The notes below the pieces were generated by a model. It saw nothing but the letters and a program-made list of their open reading frames with translations. It had not been told where the DNA came from and searched no databases. A program made the translations under genes and the position numbers. Below are positions 32,925-44,449 of a stretch of DNA of 64,000 bases, piece by piece. The stretch's first letter is position 1. The number at the start of each line of letters is the position of its first letter. The DNA comes from Ctenosaura bakeri (Eukaryota > Chordata > Lepidosauria > Squamata > Iguanidae). The stretch covers positions 372,001 to 436,000 of the forward strand of contig CAOLHI010000960.1 in NCBI GenBank assembly GCA_948474755.1. Reading direction: 5' to 3'.

Positions 32925-34015
32925 GATCGCTTTCACAATGTTCCCATCTATTCCACATTTAATCAGTTTTCTAATGTAAACATGAGGGGCTTTATTAGCT
33001 GCTTTGCAGAAATCTAAATTAACAGTATCTACAGCATTCATAGAATCATAGACTTGGAAGAGACCCCAGGGGCCATCAAGTCCAACCCCCTGCTCTACAG
33101 GAACACCCATCAAAGCACTCTCGACAGATGAACATCCAGCCAGTGCTTAAAAACCTCCAAAGAAGGAGACTCCACCACACTCCACTGAGGGAGCAGATTC
33201 CACTGCCAGACAGCTCTGACCATCTGGAAGTTCTTCCTGAGGTTCAGGTGGAATCTCCTTTCCTGCAGCTTGAATCCATTGCTCCTTGTCCTAGTCTCTG
33301 GAGCAGTGGAAAGCAAGTCCACTCCCTCCTCAACATGACATCCCTTCAGATATTTAAACATTGCTGTCATGTCCCCTCTTCACCTTCTTTTCTACAGACT
33401 AGACATCTCTAGCTCCCTAAGCCGTTCTTCATAGGGTTTCGTGGCTTCCAGACCCTTCACCATTTTGGTTGCCCTCCTCTGGACATGCTCCAGCTGGTCA
33501 ATCTCCTTCTTGAATTGAGGTTCCCGGAACTGGACACAGTATTCCAAATGAGGTCTAACCAAAGCAGAATAAAGTGGTACCATTACCTCCCTCAATCTAG
33601 ACACTGTACTCCTATTGATGTAACCAAGAATCGTGTTGACTTTCTTGGCTGTCACATCCCAACCATGTACTAAACTAGTGAATCAATTAAAAAAAAAAAA
33701 AATACAAGATTAGTTTGGCAGGATTTGTTCCTAACCAACCCATGCTGGCTCCTACTAATCACTGCACTGGGAACTTGACACTTGCAAAGAGATACCTGCA
33801 TAATCCATTCTAATATTTTACTGAGATCAGGCTGATTGGCTTATAGTTCCTCAATGTTCGTTTTTGCCATTTTTGAAGAGAGGAACAATATATGCTCTTG
33901 TCCAGTTCTCTGGCACCTTACCAAGAAAAATGTTGGCAAGTGGCTCAGAGAGTACATCAGCAAGTTTCTTCAGTACTCTAGGATGCAATTTGTTTGGCCC
34001 TGCAGATTTGAACTT
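32925..34015 (-). mobile_element. old CR1 LINE, split by a younger CR1
   Basis: Minus-strand RT-region sequence occupies 32925-33038 (LDFCKAANKAPHVYI) and 33659-34015 (AGPNKLHPRVLKKLADVLSEP). The two parts are contiguous in CR1 ORF2 order once 33039-33658 is removed. Many stops. Confidence 0.75.
33039..33658 (-). mobile_element. CR1 LINE 3' end inserted in an older CR1
   Basis: The C-terminal ~170 codons, 3' UTR and ATAGAATCATAGACTTGG tail complement, with frames at 33392-33655 and 33110-33370 (minus). Same orientation as its host copy. Confidence 0.8.
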
Positions 34016-34338
34016 GCCATCATTTTGGAGAAATCTTGGAGAATGGGGAAAGTGCCAGGGAACTGGGGATGAGCAAACATTGTCCCCCATTTCAAAAAGG
34101 CCAAAAAGAAGATCCGGGAAACTACAAGATGGTCAGCCCAACCCCAATACCAGGAAAAAAATCAAATAAATTATACAGGAATGTGTCCACAAGTATCTTG
34201 GCAAGAACAAATCCTGCCAAACTAACTTTTCATCTCTCTCTCTCTCTTTTCTAATTGGACAGCTTGCTTAATAGTGTTGGATAGAAATGCTGTGACATTT
34301 GCCCCAGTTGAAAATACATTTGATGAGCATGTGGGATA
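34016..34338 (+). mobile_element. old CR1 LINE fragment, head-to-head with the previous one
   Basis: The plus-strand text IILEKSWRMGKVPGNWG, the following HFKKAKK in a shifted frame, and a region equivalent to the AFDKV motif up to ~34338 identify CR1 ORF2. It abuts the minus-strand CR1 at 34015, and both halves contain the GKVP segment. Confidence 0.6.
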
Positions 34339-34850
34339 CACCTGGGGAATGACTTGGCAAATCATGATGTAATCCCTAGGGGACAGTAAGGCTGAGTCAT
34401 GGTAATGTGAAATCATGGCAAGCGGTTGCATCAACTATTGTCCCTAGCTGATGATCTATCAGCAGGTGTGTATAAAAGAGGGGAGTTCAGACTGGTTCTT
34501 TCTCTGACTCTCGCTAACTCTTATGACACGACTAACTCGTCCGAGCAAGCCTCTGCCTGATGTGTCTGTGATGCTGAACCTATGACTGAGGATCTGCGTA
34601 TCCTGATGGTACAGATGTGTATATATTGGAACTTGAAGATGAAAAGCCTCCAGGTATTTTGGATGACAACTCTGTGTATTAGAGTTACTAACCAATGGGT
34701 TGAGTGTGGTCAGAGCTGATGCTGTAAGTTACACTCTGCTGCTGCTCACGCTTGTTGCTGTTTTGATACTCTGCTGGATGTTTAATGCTTGCCTCTGGGA
34801 CACCTTTTGTTCAGAATGCAGCGGTTCCTGGAAGGATTTTGTGCTAGGTG
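34339..34850 (+). other. unclassified block, possible LTR-like sequence
   Basis: Lies between two CR1 pieces. It contains a good TATA box (GTGTATAAAAGAGG, ~34469-34482) followed by a pyrimidine-rich TTCTTTCTCTGACTCTCGC stretch, the way LTR promoters look. No clean TG...CA ends or duplication found, and no AATAAA, so LTR is only a suggestion. Confidence 0.3.
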
Positions 34851-35830
34851 CTGTAAATCAATCTCCCGACAAATAGTTGGTGGGAATCCTGTGGATATCA
34901 TTTATCTGGTTTTCAGCAAAGCATTTGATAAGGCCCCCATCATATTTTGATTAGCAAACTGACTAAATATGGATTAGATGGAAACACATCAGATGGGTCC
35001 ATAACTAGTTGGAAAAATGTTCTCAAAGAGCTGTGCTGAGACTGGAGGGTCTCAAGTGGAGTGCTGCAGGGTTCTGTCCTGGGGTGAATGCTCTTGAATA
35101 TTTTTATCAATACAAAGTTAGACTTTTAGGCCATAAAAAACAAATGCACAGATATAGGATGGGGTATATTTGGGTCAGCACTACTACATGTGAGAAAGAC
35201 CTTGGATTATTGTTGATCGTACATTGAACATGAGGCAGCAATGTGATGTTGCAGCAAAGAAGACAAATGTTATCTTGGCCTGCATTAATAGAAGCATAGG
35301 TTCGAAGTCAAGGGAAGTAATAGTTCCTCTATACACTGCACTGATCAGGCCTCATCTGGAGTACTGCATTCAGTTCTGGCTGCCTCTTTTTAAAAAAGAT
35401 ATAGACAAGTTGGAGAACATTCAGAAAAGGGCAACAAGAGTGATAAGAGGTACAGAGAACAAAATATATGAGGAAAAGTTGTACAAATTATGCATATTCA
35501 ATTTGGTGAAGAGAAATGATTTACATGACTGTTCTCTTTCAATACTTCAAACAGTCACAAAGAGAAAAGTTCAGGCTTTTTCTCTGCTGCCTCAGAGGGT
35601 AGAACCAGGTCTAATGGTTTTAAGTTACAAAATGTTGGCTTTTTGTTGAACAGTAGAAGGAACTTCTTGGCAGTGAGAGCAGTTTGGTAATTGAACCACT
35701 TACGTAGAGACATGATGAAGTCTCCTTCTCTGGATGCTTTCCTTAGCTGGAGATCCTACACTGAGCAAGGTGCTGGACCTCATGGCCCATAGGCCCCATT
35801 CCAACTCTGTGATTCTACGATTCCCGTTGG
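34851..35830 (+). mobile_element. old CR1 (L3-like) LINE fragment
   Basis: RT motif A/B remnants (GNPVDIIYLVFSKAFDKAP in pieces, GVLQGSVLG), then the open frame 35224-35649: MRQQCDVAAKKTNVILACIN, RPHLEYCIQFWLP, and onward to the 3' end ATTCCAACTCTGTGATTC. More diverged than the other CR1s, closer to the L3 type. Confidence 0.8.
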
Positions 35831-36295
35831 GAAGGGATCCAGAAAAGGCCACGCTTAATCTCATTGTGCTACTGGGTGGACCATTGATATGAAAGTGACA
35901 GACAGGTTCAGAAATTTGGGTGAAGTCCTAAAACGGGTGGGGGGATCTCTTTTCTTTTCTCCCCAGTGGCTTTTGCGGAAAGTTGGAAAAAAATGGCACA
36001 CTCATATTGGTGAGAAGAGTGCACAATTTCAGCAGCAAATTTTCATCACCACTGAGGACAGCAGCAGGAGAGGGAGGAGGAGAGTCCTCATTCTGCAGGT
36101 GCTGGGTGTGGAGGCGTACCAGAAGCCCACCATTGGGTGTTGGCCTTGGCGGGATCTGTGGCAGCTCTTAGGTTCTTACCTTCTTAATAATTATTATGGA
36201 GGACATGAGGGAAGAAAACACAGATTCCCTTTTACTCCATGCAAGAGATGGTGGGGTGGGCAGAACAGAATGGTGTCATGGTTTTTTGGATTACA
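35831..36295. other. no recognisable gene or repeat
   Basis: Open frames at 35889-36407 and 35983-36171 have no motif; the first runs into a SINE. Confidence 0.4.
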
Positions 36296-36299
36296 GTTC

Positions 36300-36437
36300 T
36301 TGAGATCAGAGTCCCATTCCCTGCTCAGCCATGGAAACCCACTGAGTGACCTTGGGCAAGTCACACTCTCTCAGCTTCAGAAGTGGGCAAAGGCAAACCC
36401 CCTCTGAACAAATCTTGCCAGGTCTCCATAAATGAAG
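36300..36437 (+). mobile_element. SINE with MIR-like core, head partly lost
   Basis: GTCCCATTCCCTGCTCAGCC (decayed B box), AAACCCACTGAGTGACCTTG, GGGCAAGTCACACTCTCTCA and a GCAAACCCCCTCTGAACAA segment. Same family as 58744. Confidence 0.75.
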
Positions 36438-37066
36438 AATTACTGGAAGGCAGGCAAGAACAGAAAGAGCAACACAGACAGGTGTTCTTCTCTCAGATGG
36501 TATGACATGTTCCTCCATCAGGGCCACTGACTCTCCACTGCTTAGTGGGAAAGAATCACAAAGTTGAAAGAGATCCCAAGGATCTAGTCCATACCACTCC
36601 CAATCCAGGAATCCACAAACTTGTTGCATTTGTGATTTTATTAGTGTATTTTTGTATAATTCAGATCGTGACTTGGGAGGATTTATATCCTGAAAGTGGA
36701 TATAAATCAACAGGGGGGAAAAAAAGTCAAATGAGGAAGCAGGCACATCAATTTGATTAGATTAAATTTAATTTGATTTCTATTCCACCTGTCTTCCATG
36801 TTTGGGAAATAAGGCACTTTCTGACATAATGTAAACACACACATACAAATGTGTGAATGGGTGGGTGTAATTAAATTAATTATACTCTTCAACCACAAAT
36901 TAATTTTGAAACATGACACTAATCATTAAAAAAGCAGTACAATGTTTACACAGTCCAGCACATTCATGTGTTTTCTGCACTCAATTGTTCTATAGTATCT
37001 GGATACGCTGCTGAGTTTGGGCTACACATGGCCAGCTGACAACCACCATGTTTTACTTTTGCAGAG
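36438..37066. other. no gene; small old CR1 end
   Basis: 36551-36620 is a decayed minus-strand CR1 3' end (AATCACAAAGTTGAAAGAGA). The rest is AT-rich and unrecognised. Confidence 0.4.
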
Positions 37067-37081
37067 AGCCCCATAGTTATT

Positions 37082-37880
37082 TTCTCCCCCCCAAATATAT
37101 TTATTAATTAGTTTCAAAAAACATATTCATTGCAGTATATTCGGCACTTACATACACCCTTAACTTTACATTGTAATATGAACACTATATACAACATTGA
37201 CAAGAAATCAACCACAATAGTAATAATCACAGATGACAAAGAAAGAAAAAGAAAAGAAATATTTATATCAAAGAGCATCCACATTGATTATACTCTTCCA
37301 ACCTCTTTCACTAATCTCCTTTTGACCCTTATTATCTCGTTCTTTGTTAAATACTTTTAACATACAAAATTGATATTGCATATGTAAATAATCAAGTGGA
37401 TTTCTAACCAAAATAGTAAATTGAATATAGACATAGAGACACCCCTCCGCGCTGAATAGAACACAGCTGCACATTTTTATACTACTCTTTTAACTACCTT
37501 CCTAATTGGTATAAGAGGAAATAATAACATGGGAATTGTGGAATAAATATAAAATATGTGATGGCATAAATATAGACTATTATTGAAATGATGTAATGTG
37601 CTACATTAAAGTAATTACCAAAATAAAACATAACATCCATCTCTTAATTCTCTTTGTATCATTCAGCATCATTATGCATTGTACTTTACATGTTGTACAC
37701 TAGACTTTACACATTTTACTTAGGATACATAATCAACCTCTAGCAGAAAAACCTTACTTAAGACTACCCCATGTCTAGACAACTTAACTTTGAAACCAAA
37801 AATGCTCCTTAACTTTGTCTAGATTTTCTCCTTTGAAATAGCACTAATGGAATCCCACCATCTCCTAACTTCTGAGATTT
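37082..37880 (-). mobile_element. LINE insertion (L1-like 3' UTR) with 15-bp target duplication
   Basis: An exact 15-bp repeat, AGCCCCATAGTTATT, flanks it at 37067-37081 and 37881-37895, the hallmark of target-primed reverse transcription. The 799-bp insert is AT-rich without coding sequence. On the minus strand it ends in an AATTAATAAATATATTT-like tail next to the duplication. This suits a 3' UTR of an L1-type LINE, but no ORF motif is present to prove the clade. Confidence 0.6.
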
Positions 37881-37955
37881 AGCCCCATAGTTATTATCAT
37901 AATGTGATGGCTCCCAGGCAACAGCTGCCCAAAGAAACTCTCCTATCATCTCTGA

Positions 37956-38012
37956 AAGGAAGGAAGGAAGGAAGGAAGGAAGGAAGGAAGGAAGGAAGGA
38001 AGGAAGGAAGGA
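37956..38012. repeat. (AAGG)n microsatellite
   Basis: About 14 uninterrupted GGAA units. Confidence 0.95.
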
Positions 38013-38069
38013 CTGTTATCTGTTCTACTGTCAGCACACTGAATGACAATCAGTGAAAAACTGTGTCTC

Positions 38070-38404
38070 CCTATATGAACCTGCTAGAGCCCTAAGTTCT
38101 GCAGGGGTAGGCTTTCTCTCAATTCTGCTACCATCTCAGGGTGACCTGCTGAGCACACAGGACAGAGCTTTCTTGGTTGCTGCTCCCAGCCTGTGGAGCA
38201 CTCTTCCATGGGAGGCTAGGCTGACCTCCTTCCAGCTTTGCTTTTGTAGGCAGGCAAAGACATTTCTTTCTAAGCAGTCCTTTAACAGGTGAGCAGGAGT
38301 GCCTTCTATTTATTTATTTTCTGTTTTTAAAATTTATTGTTAAATTGTGGTTTTATATATGTTAATGTTTTTAATTGTTTAAATGTTTTTGATTTTTTAA
38401 ATTA
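38070..38404 (+). mobile_element. L2-like LINE 3' part, left of a CR1 insertion
   Basis: C-terminal text (TCCCAGCCTGTGGAGCACTC, AGGCAGGCAAAGACATTTC) and an AT-rich 3' UTR. It continues after the CR1 at 39122-39195. Confidence 0.65.
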
Positions 38405-39121
38405 GAATCATAGCATCATAGAGTTGGAAGAGATCTCAGGGGCCATCCAGTCCAACCTATGCAGGAACACACATCAAAGCACTCCCAACACATGGGCATC
38501 CAGCCTCTGTTTAAAAACCTCCAAAGAAGGAGACTCCACCACACTCCATGGAGGCAGTAGATTCCACTGCCAGACAGCCCTGACCGTCAGGAAGTTCTTT
38601 CTGAGGTTCAGGTGGAATCTCCTTTCCTGCAGCTTGAATCCATTGCTCCTTGTCTTAGTCTCTGAAGCAGCAGAAAACAAGCCCTCTCTCTCCTCAACAT
38701 GACATCCCTTCAAATATTTATTCACTAATCTATCGTGTCCCCTCTTAACCTTCTCTTCTGGAGACTAAACATCCCCAGCTCCCTAAGGCGTTCTTCAGAG
38801 GGCATGGCTTCCAGACCCTTTACCATTTTGGTCGCCCTCCTCTGGATACATTCCAGCTTGTCGATATCCTTCTTGAATTGAAGTGCCCAGAACTGAACAC
38901 AAGATTCCAGATGAGGTCTAACCAAAGCAGAGTAGAATGGTACCATTGCCTCCCTTGATCTAGACACCATACTCCTATTGATGCAACCAAGAATCATGTT
39001 GATTTTCTTGGCTGCCTCATCACACTGCTGACTCATGTTCAGCTTGTGATCTACCAAGACTCCTATATCCCTTTCACACGTACTGCTATGCAGCCATGCA
39101 TCCCCCTTCCTATATTTGTGC
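38405..39121 (-). mobile_element. CR1 LINE inserted in L2
   Basis: Minus-strand ORF2 C-terminus in two frames (38725-39219 and 38474-38725), 3' UTR and AATCATAGAGTTGG-type tail complement at 38405. The L2 reads across once this is removed. Confidence 0.85.
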
Positions 39122-39195
39122 AACTTTGTGGAAGCTGCCTTGAGTCCTACTTTGGGAGAAAAGACAGCATATAAGTAAAATAAAATAAATCCCCA
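39122..39195 (+). mobile_element. L2-like LINE 3' terminus, right of the CR1
   Basis: GCTGCCTTGAGTCCTACTTT, then ATATAAGTAAAATAAAAT: the L2 3' signature. Confidence 0.65.
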
Positions 39196-41950
39196 GAATC
39201 CTGTCGGCAGCATGGCCAAAGGCCAAACTGATTAGACACACTGGGAGTTTTAACCCCCAAATTAATTTTTACAAGCTTCAGAAACTCTTCTCACAAATCT
39301 TCTGAACAATTTGAATCCCTTCTCAACATGAGCAAAAGCTACCCCTAACCTGCAATTAGGATGGCAAATGTGTACATTTGCTGGGGGAAGGGGGAAGAGA
39401 CCACCTCTCTGCCCTACATCTCCCATTGCTGCAGCTCAGTTCCCCACATGTGGGTTGTAAGTCAGCTCATCTAACTCCTCCTTCTGTAAACAGTAAATGT
39501 GCTTTACTGCCAAGCTAAAATACACAACATCAAAAGGAAAGTGACTGTGGGAAACTGTTTTGATCCCTCGAATGAAAAAATGGATGATTGCAATGAGCTC
39601 TGATCATCATGGTTGTGTTTCAAAGTTGAAACTCACAGGTGTGAAGGATCTCCAGGGAGGGGCAGATGACTGGATATCTTAATGAGACAATGTGTTGTCT
39701 GAAGAACTAAAGCAAGCTGGAAGAGATGAGGCCTTGAACAACAGATGGATAAATAAATCAGCGTACATTTTTTTCGAAGTATCAAAGCAATCAGAACATT
39801 TGGGGCACTCAGGCTAAAGTGCTTTTTGCATTCCATACTCTGGTAGCTGAAGCAGAGTTTGCATTCCAGAAAAGCACTAGTATATTAAAAAGATGCTCAC
39901 GTTCTCCATGCAGGAATAGCACCCATTTCCTGCTGGGGATGCTGTGACTTATAGTCCCAGTCCCATCGCTGGTGAAAATATATGTTCTATCAGGGATCTA
40001 AAGCACGAGCTGCATTACCTGCTCTTCTGGACACTAGAGGATAGTTGATAGGCCTTTAGGGAGTCAGCATAGTGGGGTCACAGAGGCAATGGAGTCAGAT
40101 ATTCATAAGTGCCCTTGGACTTTTTTCCCCCAAAGGCTTCGAGTAAAAGTATGAACTTGTGAGATCTCATTTACTCTTATTATTTGATCTTGGCAGTGGT
40201 GAGATTGTTACTACTGAATCTTGGGATTCAACAAGTGCAGCCTGTATTCCAAACTACCTAATTGTCTGGAAGCCAAGTCAGAGTGAAGACGGTGGCAGCC
40301 CATAATTTACCCCAATTACTGTAAACCCATTGGATCCAATGGGACTTACATAAGTGTTGCCTTCCATTCAACAACTGATGCGTGGTTTTACTCTTGTTGG
40401 GACTACTAGTAGAATTTAGATCAAGTCCTCTCTTTGCTCTGGAGTCTGCTGAGATGGAGGCTGAACATTCATGGAAGAAAAGGAGTGTTCACTGTATCAG
40501 CAGAGAAGAGTGGAGAACTTAGGAAAGTTATTTTCTGGATGGTAACTCTTTGGATTCTGAAATTTGCAGTCCAAAAGATTAGCTGTCTGAAGCCCTAGAA
40601 GAAAGTAACTGCCACTAGTACAGTCTTTCCTCCATATGTACCCACTCCCCATTCTCCATCTATAAACAAAGAGTTCCATGTTGTTTTGGAGCATAAGTTG
40701 TCAAGAATGTGTAGATGGAAAGAACACTTTAACAGTTCCCTTGAACTCATAATCTTCTGCTCTGAGCACACTGACTATGCCTTGAACGAAGATCAGCCTT
40801 CAGGAAACACTTAAAAATCAATTATGCATCTCCTGCATAATGGCCCACAAGTGACTTACCTGTGCATAGGTGCAGCTTCCATGCACATTGGTTCCATGCA
40901 GAGGACCCTTGTGCTCTATTAAATAGCAAACAAACAAATCTCCCACCATCCAGAAGCTGTCAAGTCTCGGGAGGGACCCAACTGGTGTCATGTACAGGTG
41001 GGGAGGGAAGGGAAAGGGGAGGTAATTTGGATAGTGAAGATGTGGCTACTCTCAGCTCCAGGAGAAGGAAAAGGTGAGTGCACTCCAGAGAGGCTTATCT
41101 AGGGTGGGGCAATTAGGGTATGTGCCCTGGTCACCAATGCCACCGCATGTAAAAAATTAATGCCAGAAGATTATCAGAGGAAAAGGAGGAGAAGGTGGCA
41201 GTGGCCCTGGAGTTATGGGTACAACTTCCACACCTGCTCTAGACGCTCTTTACACCAGATACATCTCTGGTGCTCCATCTGAGCATTTTCCAATCAACCC
41301 CTTCCAGTCAAGGCAAGACTAGCTCCTTCTCTGTGGTCTGAATCACCTCCATCCCCCTTGTCCTCCCCACTGGAAGGAAACGACAGCAGGGGCCCCTCCA
41401 GGGCTTGGCAGCTGCAAGGTCCTCGGTGGCCACAGTATCTGCAGGATCTTAGCCACTGTGTGTTAACAGCTTTACACTGTTCCCCGTCTTCATGTCTCTC
41501 TGCCTCTTCTTTTCAAGCTGCCAGAGTCATCTACTTGTGTGTGTACTCTCCAACACTTGACAGTAACAACTTGAAGGTCTCCAAAACAATCCTGGCACTT
41601 CCCCAAAGAGTTGGTGTATTGTGGGGGTTACTGGGGGCATGTATCAGCATCTCGAAGAAAAATTTTTCCTTCCTTGCTCCCTCCTCCCTCCCTTCCTTTG
41701 GTTTAGCTTGGAGTTTTTTTGTTTGTTAGTTAGTTGCTGAACTGTTTAATTGCTGGTGCTGAATAAAGACAAGTATATCAAAGGCATCTGCTGTAATTAA
41801 AAAGATATGTGAACACAGGCTAACAAATTAGTGCATCATAATGTTGTCTAATTAGGAGAAGGAAAATTCAGCTTCAGCTTTAAAGGATGGGCGTGTGGGA
41901 GAAACCGGTAAAAGGAGACGCTGAAAAGAAAGATAAACTATTGTGATGGT
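39196..41950. other. 2.7 kb with few identifiable repeats and no gene recognised
   Basis: 40310-40430 carries a CCAATGGGACTTACAT phrase common to short squamate repeats and related to 30655-30715. 41710-41890 is AT-rich with several TAATTA/TAATTAGG homeodomain-type motifs. The frame at 41358-41729 has no domain I recognise. Confidence 0.35.
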
Positions 41951-41957
41951 ACTTTTC

Positions 41958-42100
41958 AAAGAGACAGCCGTGTTAGTCTGCTATAGCATAAAATGGAAAG
42001 AGGGAACTGAAAGGAACCAGCAGCACTCTGGAAACTGATTTATTTTATCATGGACTTTTTTGGATTTCAGTCCAGTACTTCAGATGCAATAAAGACTGCA
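41958..42100 (+). repeat. dispersed repeat, unclassified
   Basis: AGCCGTGTTAGTCTGC, then CAGCAGCACTCTGGAAACTG, TTTATTTTATCATGGACTTT and CAGTACTTCAGATGCA: a phrase order I know from a common reptile repeat whose family I cannot name with confidence. A shorter relative lies at 60610-60680. Confidence 0.4.
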
Positions 42101-42274
42101 TCTCACTTCAAAGTTATTTACTTGAAGATTTCTTCTGTCGCAGACCTAGAATTATTCACCCTTTTGCTTTTCCTCATTTCTGACTCATTTCCTTAAATGT
42201 TTAGACCTAAGTTGTTCAGTGCAGAGCTCAGAATGTCAATTCTAAAGAGCAACTACAGTGGCCCCTAAACTTTC

Positions 42275-43455
42275 ATAGAATCATAGGGTTGGAAGAGACC
42301 CCAGGGGCCATCCATTCCAACCCCCTTCTGCCATGCAGAATGCAAAGCATTCCTGACAGATGGCCATCCAGCCTCTGCTTAAAAACCTCCAAAGAAGGAG
42401 ACTCCACCACACTCCATGGAGGCAGCACATTCCACTGCCAGACAGCTCTGACCATCAGGAAGTTCTTCCTGAGGTTCAGGTGGAATCTTCCTTCCTGCAG
42501 CTTGAATCCATTGCTCCTTGTCCTAGTCTCTAGAGCAGTGGAAAACAAGCCTGCTCTCTCCTTGACTTGACATCCCTTCAAATATTTAAACATGGTACTA
42601 CGTCCCCTCTACCTTCTCTTCTGCAGACTAAACATACCCACTAATCTATCATGTCTCCTGTTCTGCAGACTAAACATCCCCAGCTCCCTAAGCCGCTCCT
42701 CCTCCTTCACCATTTTGGTCGCCCTCCTCTGGGCACGTTCCAGCTTGTTGATATCCTTCTTGAACTGAGGTGCCCAGAACTGGACACAGTACTCCAAATG
42801 AGGCCCAACCAATGAAAAATAGAGTGGTACCATTACCTCACTCAGTCTAGACACCATACTCCTATTGATGCAACCAAGAATCGCATTGGCTTTCTTGGCT
42901 GCCGCATCACACTGCTGACTCATGTTCAGCTTGTGGTCTATGAAGACTCCTAGATCCCTTTCACACCTACTGCTATCCAGCCAAGTGTCCCCCATCCTAT
43001 ATTTGTGCATTCCATTTTTTCTCCCTAAGTGGAGGACCTTTCACTTGTCTCTGTTGAAATTCATTTTGTTAGCTTTGGCCCAGCTCTCCCATCTGTCAAG
43101 GTCATTTTGAAATTTGATCCTGTCCTCTGGCATATTAGCAACCCCTCCCAAGTTGGTGTCATCTGCAAATTTGATCAGCATGCCCTCTACTCCTTCATCC
43201 AAGTCATTGATGAAGATGTTGAATAGCCCTGGGCCCAGGACAGAACCCTGTGGCACCCCGCTAGTCACTTCTCTCCAGCATAAAAAGCAGCCATTGGTGA
43301 TCACCCTTTGGGAACAGTCAGTCAACCAGTTACAGATCCACCTGACAATAGCCCTGTCCAGCCCACATTTCATAAGCTTCTTTGCAAGAATGTCATGGGG
43401 AACTTTGTCAAAGGCCTTACTAAAATCAAGATATGCTACATCTACAGCATTCCCT
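42275..43455 (-). mobile_element. CR1 LINE inserted in D2
   Basis: 1.18 kb on the minus strand, from motif A of the RT to the 3' end. A local duplication near 42640-42680 repeats the TCTGCAGACTAAACAT segment, breaking the frame. Confidence 0.88.
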
Positions 43456-43478
43456 TGAAGATTCAGAGCACAGAACAC
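43041..43478 (-). pseudogene. CR1 ORF2 fragment with intact motif A and FADD
   Basis: The minus-strand frame has YLDFSKAFDKVPHDIL (both aspartates kept, residues 18 and 24), [12 protein letters not shown] and the KFADDT box. The first nine codons read out of D2, so the start is fortuitous. Downstream the coding region continues in other frames (42609-43010, 42273-42593). A dead fragment, useful as the internal reference for the 15.6-kb motif A mutation. Confidence 0.8.
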
Positions 43479-43934
43479 TCACAAAAGTGGAAAAAAACAT
43501 GAATAACTCCCCCAGTGATCCCCCTCTCATTCCCTTCCAGGGCTCCCCCTGCATTCCTTTGCTTTTTGCCTCAGTGTGGGTTCTCGGCACTGGGGCCAGA
43601 GGCAAGAGAATGGAGTGGGGAGCTCCAGAGAGGAGAAAGAAGGAACACGTGTGCCTCTGCTCATTTCCTTTCCTTTTGTCTGGGTGCTTGCTTTCCTTCT
43701 CCACGCCCAGCAAAATGCAAGAGAATGGGAGGAGGAGAATGGGGCCAGCAAGGCATTTGCATGCTGCCTCACAAATAATCAACTTCACAAAGGTCAAGCC
43801 CATGAATGTGGAGAGAGGGCTGTAGTTATTTTACTCATTGCTCCAATTACCAAACAGGTCATTACTTGTTACTGTTACTAGAGAACAGCAAGATAACTCT
43901 TACAGATAAGGCCTAGAAATAACCTATCACTGAG

Positions 43935-44100
43935 TTTTCTTGGCAGAATTTGTTCAGAGGGGTTTGTCTTTGCCTTCTTCTGGGGCTGAGAGAATGTGAC
44001 TTGCCCAGGTTCACTCAGTGGGTTTCCATGCCAGAGCAGGGATTCAAACCCTGGTCTCCAGAGTTGTGGTCCAATGCTCAAACCATTACTCCCTGCTGTC
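43935..44100 (-). mobile_element. tRNA-derived SINE with MIR-like core
   Basis: Complement order: GGCAGAATTTGTTCAGAGGG, GAGAATGTGACTTGCCCAGG, GTGGGTTTCCATGCC, GGGATTCAAACCCTGG (B box complement), TCTCCAGAGTTGTGG. The BovB-like tail is missing. Confidence 0.8.
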
Positions 44101-44242
44101 TCTCCCCATCTTTGGAAGTCTTTAAACAGAGATTGGATGAGTATATTTCAGGGGTACTCTACTTATGTATTCCTGCCTGGCAGGGAGGATGAACTAGATG
44201 GCCTTTGTGGTCTTTTCCATCTGTAAGATTCTATGATTCAGA
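44101..44242 (+). mobile_element. older CR1 3' end
   Basis: GAAGTCTTTAAACAGAGATT through AACTAGATGGCCTTTGTGG to AGATTCTATGATTC. Confidence 0.78.
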
Positions 44243-44449
44243 CTCTCAACATTTCACAGATTAAAACTAGATATGTGTGGCCAAAGAACATTGGAGTGTG
44301 GACAAGATGGCAAAAGAAACAAATAAGGAAGGATACACAAGCTAAGAGAGGTTGCAGCAGTTAGCTTTTGCCTGAGCCTTCTGGGAAGGGCAAGACTCCA
44401 GCATCCAATCCTCTCCCTCCAGCTGAGTGCTTGTTAGGGCTCTGTTCTA

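Larger units (their letters stand above)
42256..43822. mobile_element. Tigger-like element D2, split by a CR1
   Basis: The left end CAGTGGCCCCTAAACTTT (42256-42274, preceded by TA) joins GAAGATTCAGAGCACAG at 43456 after the CR1. The right end is AATGTGGAGAGAGGGCTG, followed by TA at 43823-43824. The interior has paired arms around TTTGCC/GGCAAG-rich text. The 125-145-codon frames across 43426-43881 are non-coding artefacts of this repeat. Confidence 0.7.

Noticed and set aside
37956..38012. CRISPR-like or regulatory array
   Set aside because: A simple tetranucleotide microsatellite; there is no spacer structure, and CRISPR is not expected in vertebrate DNA.
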